Assembly: GCA_014218215.1 (NCBI GenBank)
Contig: CP043652.1
Span: 1,488,001 to 1,552,000 of the forward strand
Direction of reading: 5' to 3'
Length of the DNA: 64,000 nucleotides
From: Geodermatophilaceae bacterium NBWT11
GTDB lineage: Bacteria; Actinomycetota; Actinomycetes; Mycobacteriales; Geodermatophilaceae
Position numbers and translations under genes: made by a program. Below the pieces are notes generated by a model that was not told the origin of the DNA, did no database searches, and was given only the letters and a program-made list of their open reading frames with translations. Shown piece after piece: positions 51,697 through 60,248 of the stretch; within the stretch, counting starts at the first letter, position 1; each line of letters begins with the position of its first letter.

Positions 51697-52512
51697 TCAG
51701 CGGCGGGGTGCCCACCGGAAGCCCTTCGCCGCGACCACGGCGCCCACGACGATCCAGGCGGCGAGGACGGCCAGGGGCTGCAGGGCGGAGCTCCACAGCT
51801 CACCGCCGGAGACGACCTCGCCGTCCCAGGTGGTGCCGGCCAGGCCCAGCTGCAGCAGCTCGATGACCGGGGTGACCGGCAGGAAGCGGGCGACGGTGGC
51901 CAGCGCCTCGGGGAAGATGCTCAGCGGGTAGAGGATGCCCGACAGCGCGGTGTTGACCAGCACGATCGGCAGCGTGGTGATCTGCGCGGCCTCCGGGGTG
52001 CGGGTGAACGACGTGCTGGCCGCGGCCAGCAGCACCATCAGCACGACCCCGCCGAGGACGGCGACCAGCGGCAGCACGACGTCGGCCGGCGCGGTCCACT
52101 CGCCCAGGACCAGCACGCCCGCGGCGACGACCAGGATCTGCCCGATGCTGACCAGCAGCGTGGGCGCGGCGGTCGCGGCGAGCACCTCGGTGCCGGTCAG
52201 CTCACCGGTGCGCATCCGCTGCAGCACCAGGTCCTCGCGGCGGGCCACGTACGTGGTGACCAGGTTGTAGTAGGTCAGGTAGATCAGCGTGATGCCGACC
52301 GAGGCCTGCACCAGCAGCGGGCCCAGCGGGGTGTCGCCGTCGCCCAGGCCCAGGACCGGGACGACCGCGACGAGCAGCAGCGGCAGGACGACGGAGTTGA
52401 CCAGCGCCGTGCGGTTGCGCAGCAGCAGCCGGGTCTCGGCGGTGGCGAGGGACCGGACCCGGGCGATCCGGGACGGGCCGGTGGTCGGGCGCTCGAGCGT
52501 GGCGGTGCTCAT
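51697..52512 (-). CDS. ABC-2-type exporter permease
   Basis: 271 residues with six membrane helices and the ABC-2 pattern: TLIYLTYYNLVTTYVARREDLVLQRMRTGEL, in part YVARREDLVLQRMRTGEL near 90-107, and PLSIFPEALATVARFLPVTP near 205-224. The start overlaps the ATPase stop as ATGA. With the ATPase it forms an exporter of drug/lipid type, as in LnrLMN or DrrAB. Confidence 0.9.
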   Translation of the reverse strand: MSTATLERPTTGPSRIARVRSLATAETRLLLRNRTALVNSVVLPLLLVAVVPVLGLGDGDTPLGPLLVQASVGITLIYLTYYNLVTTYVARREDLVLQRMRTGELTGTEVLAATAAPTLLVSIGQILVVAAGVLVLGEWTAPADVVLPLVAVLGGVVLMVLLAAASTSFTRTPEAAQITTLPIVLVNTALSGILYPLSIFPEALATVARFLPVTPVIELLQLGLAGTTWDGEVVSGGELWSSALQPLAVLAAWIVVGAVVAAKGFRWAPRR

Positions 52513-53489
52513 CGGGTCTCCTCCTGCTGGGTGCGGACTGCGGGGTGGGTGCCGTCGGCGACGGCGAGGAAGGCCTGCTCCAGCGAACCGGCGCGGGCGT
52601 GGAGGGTGCGCAGCACGACGCCGTGCTCGGCGGCCCAGGCCAGCAGCCCGGCGAGCACCGGCTGCAACGCCCCGGTGTGCCACTCGACGCGACGGCCGGC
52701 GCGGGTCACCTCGACGCCGGAGGGCACCGGCGGCTCCGGGGCGTCGTCGTCCAGGGCGAAGCGGATGGTGGCGAGCTGGGTCTCGGCGATCTCGGCCTGG
52801 GTGCCCGCGAGCACGATCCGGCCCTCCCGCATCACGGCGACCCGGTCGGCGAGCTCCTCGGCCTCCTCCAGGTGGTGGGTGGTGAGCAGCACCGCGGCGC
52901 CCTCGGCGACCAGGCCCTGCACCAGCTCCCACACCCGGCGGCGGGACTCGGGGTCCAGCCCGGTGGTCGGCTCGTCGAGGACGACGACGCTGGGCCGGCC
53001 GAGCAGGGCGAGCGCGAGGTCCAGCCGACGCCGCTCACCGCCGGACAGCGAGCGCACCTTGACGTCGGCGCGGCCGGTGAGCCCGACCTGCTCGAGGGCC
53101 TCGGCGACCGGGCGGGGCGCGGTGAGGGTGCCGGCCCAGGTCGTCAGCGTCTCCCCGGCGGTCAGGTCGCCGGGCAGGCCGCTGGTCTGCAGCAGCACCC
53201 CGAGGTGCGGGCGCACCTCCGCCCGGTCGCGGACCGGGTCGGCGCCGAGCACCCGGACGGTGCCCCCGGACGCGGGGCTCAGGCCCTCCAGCACCTCCAG
53301 CGCGGAGGTCTTGCCGGCGCCGTTGACCCCGAGCAGGGCGAGGACCTCGCCGCGGTGCACCTCGAAGGAGATGCCGCGGACGGCCTCGAAGTCGCCGTAG
53401 GAGCGGCGCAGGTCGGCGACCTCGATGACCGGGGCGGTGCCTGTCGGGGTGCCGGTGGCCGTGGTCGGTGGTGCGGTGGCGGGCTGCAT
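52509..53489 (-). CDS. ABC exporter ATPase
   Basis: 326 residues. Walker A GVNGAGKTS (Val and Ser at unusual positions) near 58-66, signature LSGGERRRLDLALALLG, Walker B VVVLDEPTTGLDPESRR, His switch LLTTHHLEEAEELADR. The C-terminal DrrA-like domain covers about 235-320. The ATG at 53489 has GGAGG 6 bases upstream. First gene of ATPase-permease-kinase-regulator. Confidence 0.92.
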   Translation of the reverse strand: MQPATAPPTTATGTPTGTAPVIEVADLRRSYGDFEAVRGISFEVHRGEVLALLGVNGAGKTSALEVLEGLSPASGGTVRVLGADPVRDRAEVRPHLGVLLQTSGLPGDLTAGETLTTWAGTLTAPRPVAEALEQVGLTGRADVKVRSLSGGERRRLDLALALLGRPSVVVLDEPTTGLDPESRRRVWELVQGLVAEGAAVLLTTHHLEEAEELADRVAVMREGRIVLAGTQAEIAETQLATIRFALDDDAPEPPVPSGVEVTRAGRRVEWHTGALQPVLAGLLAWAAEHGVVLRTLHARAGSLEQAFLAVADGTHPAVRTQQEETR

Positions 53490-53636
53490 CGTCGTCCTCC
53501 TGCTGGTGACTCGTTCTCGGTCACCCACGACGTTCCTGCCTCACCGCGCCCGGCACAGGTGCCGTCCCTCACGACCTGCGCCGCCGTCCGCACGGGTCAC
53601 CCGTGACGTTCGTCAGGGGTCGACCGCTCACCGGCG

Positions 53637-53720
53637 TCGATCAGCTCCGACGACGGACGTGCGTCCTCCTCCACCGACGTCGGTGGAGGAGGACGCACGG
53701 TGGTCGTCCCAGCTGATCGA
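53637..53720. repeat. 84-bp inverted repeat with a 40-bp perfect palindrome core
   Basis: The centre (53659-53698) is a spacer-free 20+20 perfect palindrome. Outer arms TCGATCAGCT (53637-53646) and AGCTGATCGA (53711-53720) are also perfect, and the 12-base connecting segments match partly. It lies 6 bases after the ACS transporter stop. As RNA it would be a very strong hairpin on either strand. Confidence 0.85.
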
Positions 53721-53726
53721 AGGGCG

Positions 53727-55073
53727 TCAGCGCGGGAGGCGGTCGGTGTCCGCGGCGCGCAGCCGTCCACGCAGTGCGAGCACGGTGAGCCCGGCGATCA
53801 GCATCATCACGCCGACCACCCAGAGCCCGGCCCGGCTGTTGCCGGTGGCGTCGAGCAGGAAGCCGGTGATGTACGGCGCCCCGAAGCCCGAGCTGTTGCC
53901 CAGGGTGTTGACCAGCGCGATCCCGGCCGCGGCACCGGCGCCGGCCAGGAAGGTCGAGGGCAGGTACCAGAACACCGGCAGGGCGCAGAAGACGCCGATC
54001 GCGGTCACCGTGATCACGGCCATCGTGGCCAGCGGGGACTCCATGTAGAGCGCCACCGGGATGCTCACCGCGCCGAGCAGGGCGGGCAGCGCGACGTGCC
54101 AGACCCGCTCACCGGTGCGGTCGGAGTGCCGGGACCAGAACACCATCGCCACCGCGCCGATCGCGAAGGGGACGGCGACGATCAGCCCGTTCTCCAGGAT
54201 GGAGAAGGTGGTGTCGAAGGACTCGGCGAACCCGGCGACGATGGTCGGCAGGAAGAAGCTCAGCGCGTAGAGGCCGTAGGTGACGCCGAAGTACACCAGG
54301 CCCAGTGCCCACACCCGGGGGTCCTTGAGGGAGTCGCGGACCCGGTGCTTCCCGCCGGCCTGGGTGGCCTGCTGCTCGGCGGCCATCGTGTCGTCGAGCC
54401 ACTGCCGCTCGTCGGCGGCGAGCCAGTCGGCGTCCTTGGGGCGGTCGGTCAGGTAGAACCAGGCCGCGATGCCCAACAGGACGGCGGGCAGGCCGAGCAC
54501 CAGGAACATGACCCGCCAGCCGGCCAGGCCGAGGAAGCCGTCGGCGTACTGCAGGATCGCCCCGGCGATCGGGGCGCCCAGCGCACTGGAGGCCGGCAGG
54601 GCGATCATGAACAGCCCGGTGAGGCGCACCCGGACCGACCGGGGGAACCAGAACGTCAGGTACAGCATGATCCCGGGGAAGAACCCGGCCTCGGCGACGC
54701 CGAGCAGGATGCGCGCGACGTACAGCGTGGTCGCGTTGGGCACGAAGGCCATCGCGGCGGCGATGATGCCCCAGGTGACCAGGATGCGGGCGATCCACCG
54801 GCGGGCGCCGAACCGGTGCAGCGCGATGTTGCTGGGCACCTCGAAGAGCAGGTAGCCGATGAAGAACAGGCCGCTGGCCAGGCCGAACATCGTCTCGGTG
54901 AGCCCGAGGTCGGCGCTCATCGTGAGCTTGGCGAACCCGATGTTGGTGCGGTCGACGTAGTTGAGGAAGTAGGCCAGCCCGAGGAACGGGATGAGCCGGA
55001 TCGCGACCTTGCGGACCACCCGGGCCTGCATGCCCGACGGGTCGGCCTCGGTGCGCACGTCCTGGGTCGCCAC
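53727..55073 (-). CDS. ACS-family MFS transporter
   Basis: 448 residues, 12 membrane helices. Typical anion:cation symporter motifs: FLNYVDRTNIGFAKLTM near 40-56, GLASGLFFIGYLLFEVPSN and FFPGIMLYLTFWFPR near 130-145. Relatives carry galactonate, glucarate, tartrate, phthalate and other organic acids. The GTG at 55073 has GAGGAGG about 6 bases upstream. No catabolic partners adjoin, so the substrate is open. Divergent from the phosphatase. Confidence 0.9.
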   Translation of the reverse strand: MATQDVRTEADPSGMQARVVRKVAIRLIPFLGLAYFLNYVDRTNIGFAKLTMSADLGLTETMFGLASGLFFIGYLLFEVPSNIALHRFGARRWIARILVTWGIIAAAMAFVPNATTLYVARILLGVAEAGFFPGIMLYLTFWFPRSVRVRLTGLFMIALPASSALGAPIAGAILQYADGFLGLAGWRVMFLVLGLPAVLLGIAAWFYLTDRPKDADWLAADERQWLDDTMAAEQQATQAGGKHRVRDSLKDPRVWALGLVYFGVTYGLYALSFFLPTIVAGFAESFDTTFSILENGLIVAVPFAIGAVAMVFWSRHSDRTGERVWHVALPALLGAVSIPVALYMESPLATMAVITVTAIGVFCALPVFWYLPSTFLAGAGAAAGIALVNTLGNSSGFGAPYITGFLLDATGNSRAGLWVVGVMMLIAGLTVLALRGRLRAADTDRLPR

Positions 55074-55184
55074 GGCGGCCTCCTCGCTGGGGTGCCCCGG
55101 GCACGCCTGTGTGTCCGGTGAGCGGGACCACCCTAGGAGCCGGTGCGTTCCGAGGTGCTCCCGACCCGCAACCGACTCCCGCAC

Positions 55185-55190
55185 TAGGTT
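55185..55190 (+). promoter_or_regulatory. -10 element of the phosphatase gene
   Basis: TAGGTT ends 7 bases before the GTG at 55198, with no ribosome binding site. Confidence 0.6.
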
Positions 55191-55197
55191 CGACCCC

Positions 55198-56022
55198 GTG
55201 CCCGACGACGCCCGCTGGCTGCCCCTGCAGGGGACGACGAACACCCGCGACCTGGGCGGCCTGCCGCTGACCGACGGCGGCACCACGGTGCCCGGGCGGG
55301 TGCTGCGCAGCGACGACCTGCAGGAGCTCACCGACCACGACGTCGTGGTGCTCGTCGACGACCTGGGCGTGACCGACGTGGTCGACCTGCGCAGCAGCGC
55401 CGAGGTGCGCCTGGAGGGGCGCGGGCCGCTGCGCGACCAGCCCGAGATCGCCCACCGGCACTTCACCCTGCTGCCCGAGGCAGGCACGTACACCGACGTC
55501 TACGCCGCCGAGGACGACGCCGACGTCGACCTGCCCGAGGGCTGGCTGGAGAGCCTGCTGCCCCGCAGCGTCGCCGCCGAGCACGAGACCGAGACCCCCG
55601 CCGTCCGCTCCTACCTGGGCTACCTGACCGACGGGGCGGACAACGTCGTCGGCGCGCTGCGCGCGATCACCGCGGCGTCCGGCACGGCCCTGGTGCACTG
55701 CGCCGCGGGCAAGGACCGCACCGGCGTCGTGTGCGCGCTGGCCCTGGAGGTCGCCGGGGTCGAGCGGGAGGCCGTCGTGGCCGACTACGCGTTGACCGCC
55801 GAGCGGATCGACGACGTGGTGGGCAAGCTCGCCGCCCGGCCCACCTACGCCCAGGACATGGCGCGCCGCGACGTGGCCAGCCACACCCCGCGGGCGGACT
55901 CGATGCGCCGCCTGCTGGACCTGCTGGACGCCGACCACGGCGGCGCCGCCGGCTGGCTCGCCGAGCGCGGCTTCGGCCCGGAGGAGCAGACCGCCCTCCG
56001 CCTGCGCCTCACCGAGGCCTGA
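55198..56022 (+). CDS. Tyrosine/serine protein phosphatase (PtpB-like family)
   Basis: 274 residues. The active-site loop HCAAGKDRTG is at 167-176 with nucleophile Cys168. The N-terminal GTTNTRDLGGLP and VLRSDDLQELTDHDV are characteristic of the Y_phosphatase3 family that includes Mycobacterium PtpB. Dual protein and phosphoinositide activity is known for that group. The long upstream reading frame belongs to the antisense of the transporter; the leaderless GTG is chosen. A hairpin follows the stop. Confidence 0.9.
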   Translation: MPDDARWLPLQGTTNTRDLGGLPLTDGGTTVPGRVLRSDDLQELTDHDVVVLVDDLGVTDVVDLRSSAEVRLEGRGPLRDQPEIAHRHFTLLPEAGTYTDVYAAEDDADVDLPEGWLESLLPRSVAAEHETETPAVRSYLGYLTDGADNVVGALRAITAASGTALVHCAAGKDRTGVVCALALEVAGVEREAVVADYALTAERIDDVVGKLAARPTYAQDMARRDVASHTPRADSMRRLLDLLDADHGGAAGWLAERGFGPEEQTALRLRLTEA

Positions 56023-56031
56023 GACAGCGAA

Positions 56032-56063
56032 CGACCCCGCACTCCGTGACGGAGTCGGGGTCG
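56032..56063 (+). terminator. Hairpin terminator after the phosphatase gene
   Basis: CGACCCCG and CGGGGTCG pair, continuing with ACTCC/GGAGT across a one-base bulge, 9 bases after the stop. Confidence 0.65.
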
Positions 56064-56130
56064 ATTGCTGTGCGGCCCCCTCGGAGGGGCCCGCGGCGCG
56101 CGGAGCGCGTCGTGGGGAGCGAGGGGGTCC

Positions 56131-56283
56131 TTACCGGACGACGGTGTTGAACTGGCTGTTGGCCAGGGTCAGCAGGTCGTCGCGCATCGCGGGGCTGCTG
56201 CTGCGGGCGAGAGCCTTGTCCAGGGCCCGACGGGTCCGCGACGCCTGACGACGCTGACGCCAGGTGCTGGTGACGCTGCTCAT
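56131..56283 (-). CDS. Small basic conserved-type protein (50 residues)
   Basis: A reading frame starting MSSVTSTWRQRRQASRTRRA and ending SQFNTVVR. The N-terminal half is an Arg-rich helix and the C-terminal half (SPAMRDDLLTLANSQF) amphipathic. AAGGAA lies about 6 bases before the ATG, and the stop is TAA. The upstream region (56284-56430) is unusually A+T-rich for this window, with TTTAAT on the minus strand, and looks like a strong promoter. I believe similar tiny proteins occur across actinobacteria, but the function is unknown. Confidence 0.65.
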   Translation of the reverse strand: MSSVTSTWRQRRQASRTRRALDKALARSSSPAMRDDLLTLANSQFNTVVR

Positions 56284-56319
56284 GGGGTGTTCCTTCTTCC
56301 GTGCTGCTGGGTGGTTGTT

Positions 56320-56372
56320 ACGTCTGTATTAAAGCAAGCATGTGCCGGTTCATTCCAACGGAACGATGGTGA
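56320..56372 (-). promoter_or_regulatory. A+T-rich promoter region of the 50-residue protein
   Basis: On the minus strand TTGGAA is followed 19 bases later by TTTAAT. TTCC-GTT-GGAA forms a short palindrome over the -35. The rest of the gap to 56454 shows no gene. Confidence 0.4.
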
Positions 56373-56454
56373 TGTCGGCCCCTGTCCTACGGATGTTCAC
56401 CCCAAAGCCGTAAAGATCTACGAATGGTGTCCGACGCCACACCCCCCCCAGACG

Positions 56455-56497
56455 CCGCGAGCCCCTGCCGACCGTGGTGGTCGACAGGGGCTCGCGG
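56455..56497 (-). terminator. Hairpin terminator after ptsI
   Basis: Arms of 19 bases with a single mismatch (CCGCGAGCCCCTG at the outer end) and a 5-base loop lie 14 bases beyond the ptsI stop. Confidence 0.75.
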
Positions 56498-56510
56498 AGC
56501 GGTTCCCGGA

Positions 56511-58232
56511 TCAGCCGGCAGCGGCGTCCAGCACCTCGCGGACGGCGGCGCGGGCGGCCTGCGGGTCGTCGGACTCCAGGGCCACCTCGGCGGCGCGCTG
56601 ACAGGTCGCCAGGCTGACCGTGGCGAGCTTGGCGCCGACGCCGGCGACCGAGGACGCCGCGCAGGACAGCGAGGTGATCCCCAGACCCACCAGCACGCAG
56701 GCCAGCAGCGGGTCGGCCGCGGCCTCACCGCACACCCCGACCGGCTTGCCGACCCGCTGGCCGGCCTCGGCGGTGAGCTGCACCATCCGCAGCAGCGCCG
56801 GCTGCCACGGGTCGGTGAGGTCGGCGAGGTCGCCGGAGAGCCGGTCGGCGGCCAGCGTGTACTGCGACAGGTCGTTGGTGCCGATGGACAGGAAGTCCAG
56901 GTGCTGCAGGAACCGGTCGGCCAGCAGTGCCACCGAGGGCACCTCGACCATCACGCCGGGCACCATCCCGCGCTCGCGCACCAGCGCCGCGAACTCGGCG
57001 GCCTCGCTGACCGTGGACACCATCGGCGCCATGACCCAGGGGGTCGAGTCGGTCTGCGCGGCGGCCTGGGCCACGGCGTCGAGCTGGCGGGTCAGGATGC
57101 CCGGGTCCAGCCGCGAGGTGCGCAGGCCGCGGACGCCGAGGGCCGGGTTGGCCTCGTCCGGCGGGGTGGCGAAGGCCAGCGGCTTGTCCGACCCGGCGTC
57201 CAGGGTGCGCAGCACGACCTTGCGGCCGGCGAAGGCCTCGAACACCGCCGCGTAGCCCTGGGCCTGCTCCTCGACGGTGGGCTCCTCGGCGTGGCCGAGG
57301 AAGGCGAGCTCGGTGCGCAGCAGGCCCACGCCCTCGGCGTGCGCGGCGGCCGCGGCCCGGGCCCCGGCGCCGTCCTGCACGTTGGCCAGCACCTGGACGG
57401 CGTGCCCGTCCGACGTCGTCGCCGGGCCCTCGTAGCCCGACAGCGCCTCGGCGGCGACGCGCGCGGCCTCGACCCGGGCGCGGGCCTCGTCCTGGTCGGG
57501 ATCGACGGTGACGGTGCCCTGCTCGCCGTCGACCAGGACGAGCGCACCCTCGGCGACGTCGTTGAGCCCACCGACGGCGACGACGCAGGGCAGCCCGAGC
57601 TGGCGGGCGATGATCGCGGTGTGGCTGGTCGAGCCACCCAGCCGGGTGGCCAGCGCGACGATCCGGGTCGGGTCCAGACCCGCGGTGTCGGCCGGGGCCA
57701 GGTCGTCGGCCAGCAGCACCGACGGGGTGTCCGGGTTGGTCACGCCGGGCTCGGACTGCCCGGTCAGCTCGGCCACGATCCGGTCCCGGACGTCGTTGAC
57801 GTCGGTGACCCGCTCGGCCATCAGCCCGCCCAGGCTGGCGAACAGCTCGGCGAACTGCTGCGCGGCGCCCACCGTGGCCACCGCGGCCGAGGCGCCGCCG
57901 TCGATCCGCTGCTCCACCGTGGACAGCAGCCCGCGGTCCCGGGCGAGCCCGGCCGTCGTCCCCAGCACCGCGGCACTGACGCCGCTGGCGGCCGCGGCCC
58001 GCTCGGACAGTCGGCCGGCGACCACCTCGGCGGCGGCGGTGAAGCGCTCCTTCTCCCCGGCGCGGTCGGCCTCGGCCACCGGCTGGGCGTCCTCACCGGG
58101 CAGCTGCACCGCCCCGTGCGGCTTGACGACCGGGCCCAGGGCGACCCCGGGCACCACCGGTGTCCCGGTCAGCACCGTCGGGCCGGTGACGCTGGAGGAG
58201 GTGACCTCGGGGCCGGTGGAGGTGGTCGTCAT
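56511..58232 (-). CDS. ptsI: PTS Enzyme I
   Basis: 573 residues. The phospho-His domain has GGSTSHTAIIARQLG with His204. The C-terminal PEP-binding barrel has VLRTLDAGSDKPLAFA, MVEVPSVALLADRFL, DFLSIGTNDLSQYTLAADR and VGVCGEAAADPL with the catalytic Cys near 510. It transfers phosphate from PEP to HPr. The ATG at 58232 is the first with a full N-terminus, and an AGAGAGG lies somewhat far upstream. Divergent from the fruR-fruK-fruA-ptsH genes on the other strand. Confidence 0.94.
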   Translation of the reverse strand: MTTTSTGPEVTSSSVTGPTVLTGTPVVPGVALGPVVKPHGAVQLPGEDAQPVAEADRAGEKERFTAAAEVVAGRLSERAAAASGVSAAVLGTTAGLARDRGLLSTVEQRIDGGASAAVATVGAAQQFAELFASLGGLMAERVTDVNDVRDRIVAELTGQSEPGVTNPDTPSVLLADDLAPADTAGLDPTRIVALATRLGGSTSHTAIIARQLGLPCVVAVGGLNDVAEGALVLVDGEQGTVTVDPDQDEARARVEAARVAAEALSGYEGPATTSDGHAVQVLANVQDGAGARAAAAAHAEGVGLLRTELAFLGHAEEPTVEEQAQGYAAVFEAFAGRKVVLRTLDAGSDKPLAFATPPDEANPALGVRGLRTSRLDPGILTRQLDAVAQAAAQTDSTPWVMAPMVSTVSEAAEFAALVRERGMVPGVMVEVPSVALLADRFLQHLDFLSIGTNDLSQYTLAADRLSGDLADLTDPWQPALLRMVQLTAEAGQRVGKPVGVCGEAAADPLLACVLVGLGITSLSCAASSVAGVGAKLATVSLATCQRAAEVALESDDPQAARAAVREVLDAAAG

Positions 58233-58316
58233 CGCAGGAGGTGCCTCTCTGTCGGGCGGGTCGCGAGGGTGCGGGTGGGGCTGACGAGGAGGCTGGCGCG
58301 CCCAGCGTCGTCCCCG

Positions 58317-58330
58317 GTGACAAGAGTCAC
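58317..58330. promoter_or_regulatory. Crp/GlxR-like site between ptsI and fruR
   Basis: GTGA-N6-TCAC has the half-site spacing of Crp-family operators (TGTGA-N6-TCACA) and sits in the divergent promoter region. Confidence 0.5.
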
Positions 58331-58339
58331 GACTCGGTC

Positions 58340-58368
58340 TTGACTTGTCAACGTAACGGAAGTAAAAC
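58340..58368 (+). promoter_or_regulatory. Promoter of the fruR-fruK-fruA operon
   Basis: TTGACT at 58340-58345 and TAAAAC at 58363-58368 are 17 bases apart. TTGAC-TT-GTCAA at 58340-58351 is a perfect dyad over the -35 and may be the FruR operator. The same dyad gives TTGACA on the minus strand toward ptsI. Confidence 0.6.
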
Positions 58369-58442
58369 AACACCAACACAGCGGCGAACCCACACAAACG
58401 GGCAGCGTCGCGTGACGCGGACGACGCTACGAGGAGGTGCGG

Positions 58443-59210
58443 GTGTACGCCGAGGAACGCCAGCAGGCCATCGCCGGCCTCGTCGCCCAGCGCGGCCGGC
58501 TCGCCGTCACCGCGGTCGCCGAGCGGTTCGGTGTCACCACCGAGACCGTCCGCCGCGACCTCGCCCTGCTCGAGCGGGCCGGGATGCTGCGCCGGGTGCA
58601 CGGCGGTGCCGTCCCCACCAACGCCCTCACCGTCGTCGAGCCCGGGCTGGGCGAGCGCCGGAGCACCCGCACCGACCAGAAGCGCCGGATCGCCACGGCC
58701 GCCCTCGCCCTGGTCCCCGACGTCGACGGGTCGTTGATCCTCGACGGCGGCAGCTCCACCGCCTCGCTGGCCGAGGTGCTGCCCGCCGACCGCCGGCTGC
58801 TGGTGGTCACCAACTCGGTGCCCATCTCCCACCGGCTCACCGTCGCCCCCGGCGTCAGCCTGCACGTGCTCGGCGGCCGCGTCCGCGGGATCACCCAGAC
58901 CGCGGTCGGGGAGTCCACCGTCGCCGCGCTGGCCGACCTCCGGGTCGACGTGGCCTTCCTCGGCGCCAACGGGGTCAGCGCCGCGCACGGCTTCTCCACC
59001 CCCGACGAGACCGAGGCCGCCAGCAAGCGGGCCATGGTCCGGTCCGCCCAGCGGGTGGTGGTGCTGGCCGACAGCAGCAAGCTCGGCCGGGAACACCTGG
59101 TCCGCTTCGCCAGCGTCGACGACGTCGACGTCCTGGTCACCGACGACGAAGCCGACCCGGACGTCGTCACCGAGATCGAGTCGCACGGGATCGAGGTCCT
59201 CACCGCATGA
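58443..59210 (+). CDS. fruR: DeoR-family fructose operon regulator
   Basis: 255 residues. The DeoR helix-turn-helix lies at about 3-57: YAEERQQAIAGLVAQRGRLAV and RFGVTTETVRRDLALLERAG. The sugar-phosphate-binding domain has ILDGGSSTASLAEVLP and the C-terminal VVVLADSSKLGREHLVRFA. It senses a fructose phosphate and represses the fru genes. The GTG at 58443 has GAGGAGG 5 bases upstream and is preferred to 58437. The stop overlaps fruK as ATGA. Confidence 0.9.
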   Translation: MYAEERQQAIAGLVAQRGRLAVTAVAERFGVTTETVRRDLALLERAGMLRRVHGGAVPTNALTVVEPGLGERRSTRTDQKRRIATAALALVPDVDGSLILDGGSSTASLAEVLPADRRLLVVTNSVPISHRLTVAPGVSLHVLGGRVRGITQTAVGESTVAALADLRVDVAFLGANGVSAAHGFSTPDETEAASKRAMVRSAQRVVVLADSSKLGREHLVRFASVDDVDVLVTDDEADPDVVTEIESHGIEVLTA

Positions 59211-60232
59211 GCATCGTGACCCTGACCGCCAACCCCAGCCTGGACCGCACGCTGGCCCTGCCGGGTGCCCTGGAGCGTGGGGCCGTGGCGCGGCTGGGAG
59301 CAAGCCACACCGAGCCCGGGGGCAAGGGCGTGAACGTCTCCCGCGCGGTCGCCGCCGCCGGTGCCGACGTCGTCTCGGTCCTCCCGGCCGCCGACGACGA
59401 CCCGATCGTGCGCGCCCTGCAGGCCCTGGGCCTGCGGCTGGCCACGGTGCCGGTGACCGACGCGGTGCGCACCAACTACACCCTCACCGAGCCCGACGGG
59501 ACGACGACCAAGCTCAACGAGCCCGGCGCCCGGCTGGACGACGACGTCTGCGCCGCGCTGCTGGCCGCGGTCGTCGAGCACAGCGTCTCCGCCCGCTGGG
59601 TCGCGCTGTGCGGCTCGCTGCCCCCGGGCACCCCGCTGGACTGGTACGCCGACCTCGTCCGGGCGGTGCGCAGCAGCGGCGCGAAGATCGCGGTGGACAC
59701 CTCCGAGGCCCCGCTGCTGGCCCTGCTGGCCGCCGGTCCCGACGCCGCCCCCGACCTCCTCAAGCCCAACACCGACGAGCTCGCGCAGCTGGCCGGGGTG
59801 CCCGAGGAGGTCGTGGTCAGCGACCCCGAGGCCGCACTGGCCGCCGTCGCCACGCTGCACGCGCGTGGCGTCGACGCGGTGCTGCTGACCCTCGGTGCCG
59901 ACGGCGCCCTGCTGTCCACCGCCGACGGCGGGCTCTTCTCCGCCCGGCCGCCGCGGATCACCGTCCGCAGCACGGTCGGCGCCGGCGACTGCAGCCTGGC
60001 CGGCTACCTGCTGGCCGACCTCGCCGGCGCCTCGCCGGCCGACCGGCTGCGCTCCGCGGTCGCCTACGGCTCGGCGTCTGCGTCGCTGCCCGGCTCCGCC
60101 GTCCCGACCCCCGACCAGGTGGACCTCACCGCCGTCCAGGTGACCCCCGGGTACCCCCGCTCCACCGCACCGCAGCAGGACCCCACCCCGCACGCCACCC
60201 CTGTCGCGGCCGCCGGCCGCGATGCCCGCTGA
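59207..60232 (+). CDS. fruK: 1-phosphofructokinase
   Basis: 341 residues, PfkB family. TLTANPSLDRTLALPGALERG at the N-terminus, EPGGKGVNVSRAVAAAGADV near 35-54, LCGSLPPGTPLDWYADL near 128-144 and the anion hole VRSTVGAGDCSLAGYLLADL near 251-270 with the catalytic Asp. It converts fructose-1-phosphate, made by FruA, to fructose-1,6-bisphosphate. The last 25 residues are Pro/Ala-rich and dispensable-looking. Overlaps fruR by 4 bases. Confidence 0.93.
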   Translation: MSIVTLTANPSLDRTLALPGALERGAVARLGASHTEPGGKGVNVSRAVAAAGADVVSVLPAADDDPIVRALQALGLRLATVPVTDAVRTNYTLTEPDGTTTKLNEPGARLDDDVCAALLAAVVEHSVSARWVALCGSLPPGTPLDWYADLVRAVRSSGAKIAVDTSEAPLLALLAAGPDAAPDLLKPNTDELAQLAGVPEEVVVSDPEAALAAVATLHARGVDAVLLTLGADGALLSTADGGLFSARPPRITVRSTVGAGDCSLAGYLLADLAGASPADRLRSAVAYGSASASLPGSAVPTPDQVDLTAVQVTPGYPRSTAPQQDPTPHATPVAAAGRDAR

Positions 60233-60248
60233 GACCAGGAGCCCCTCC

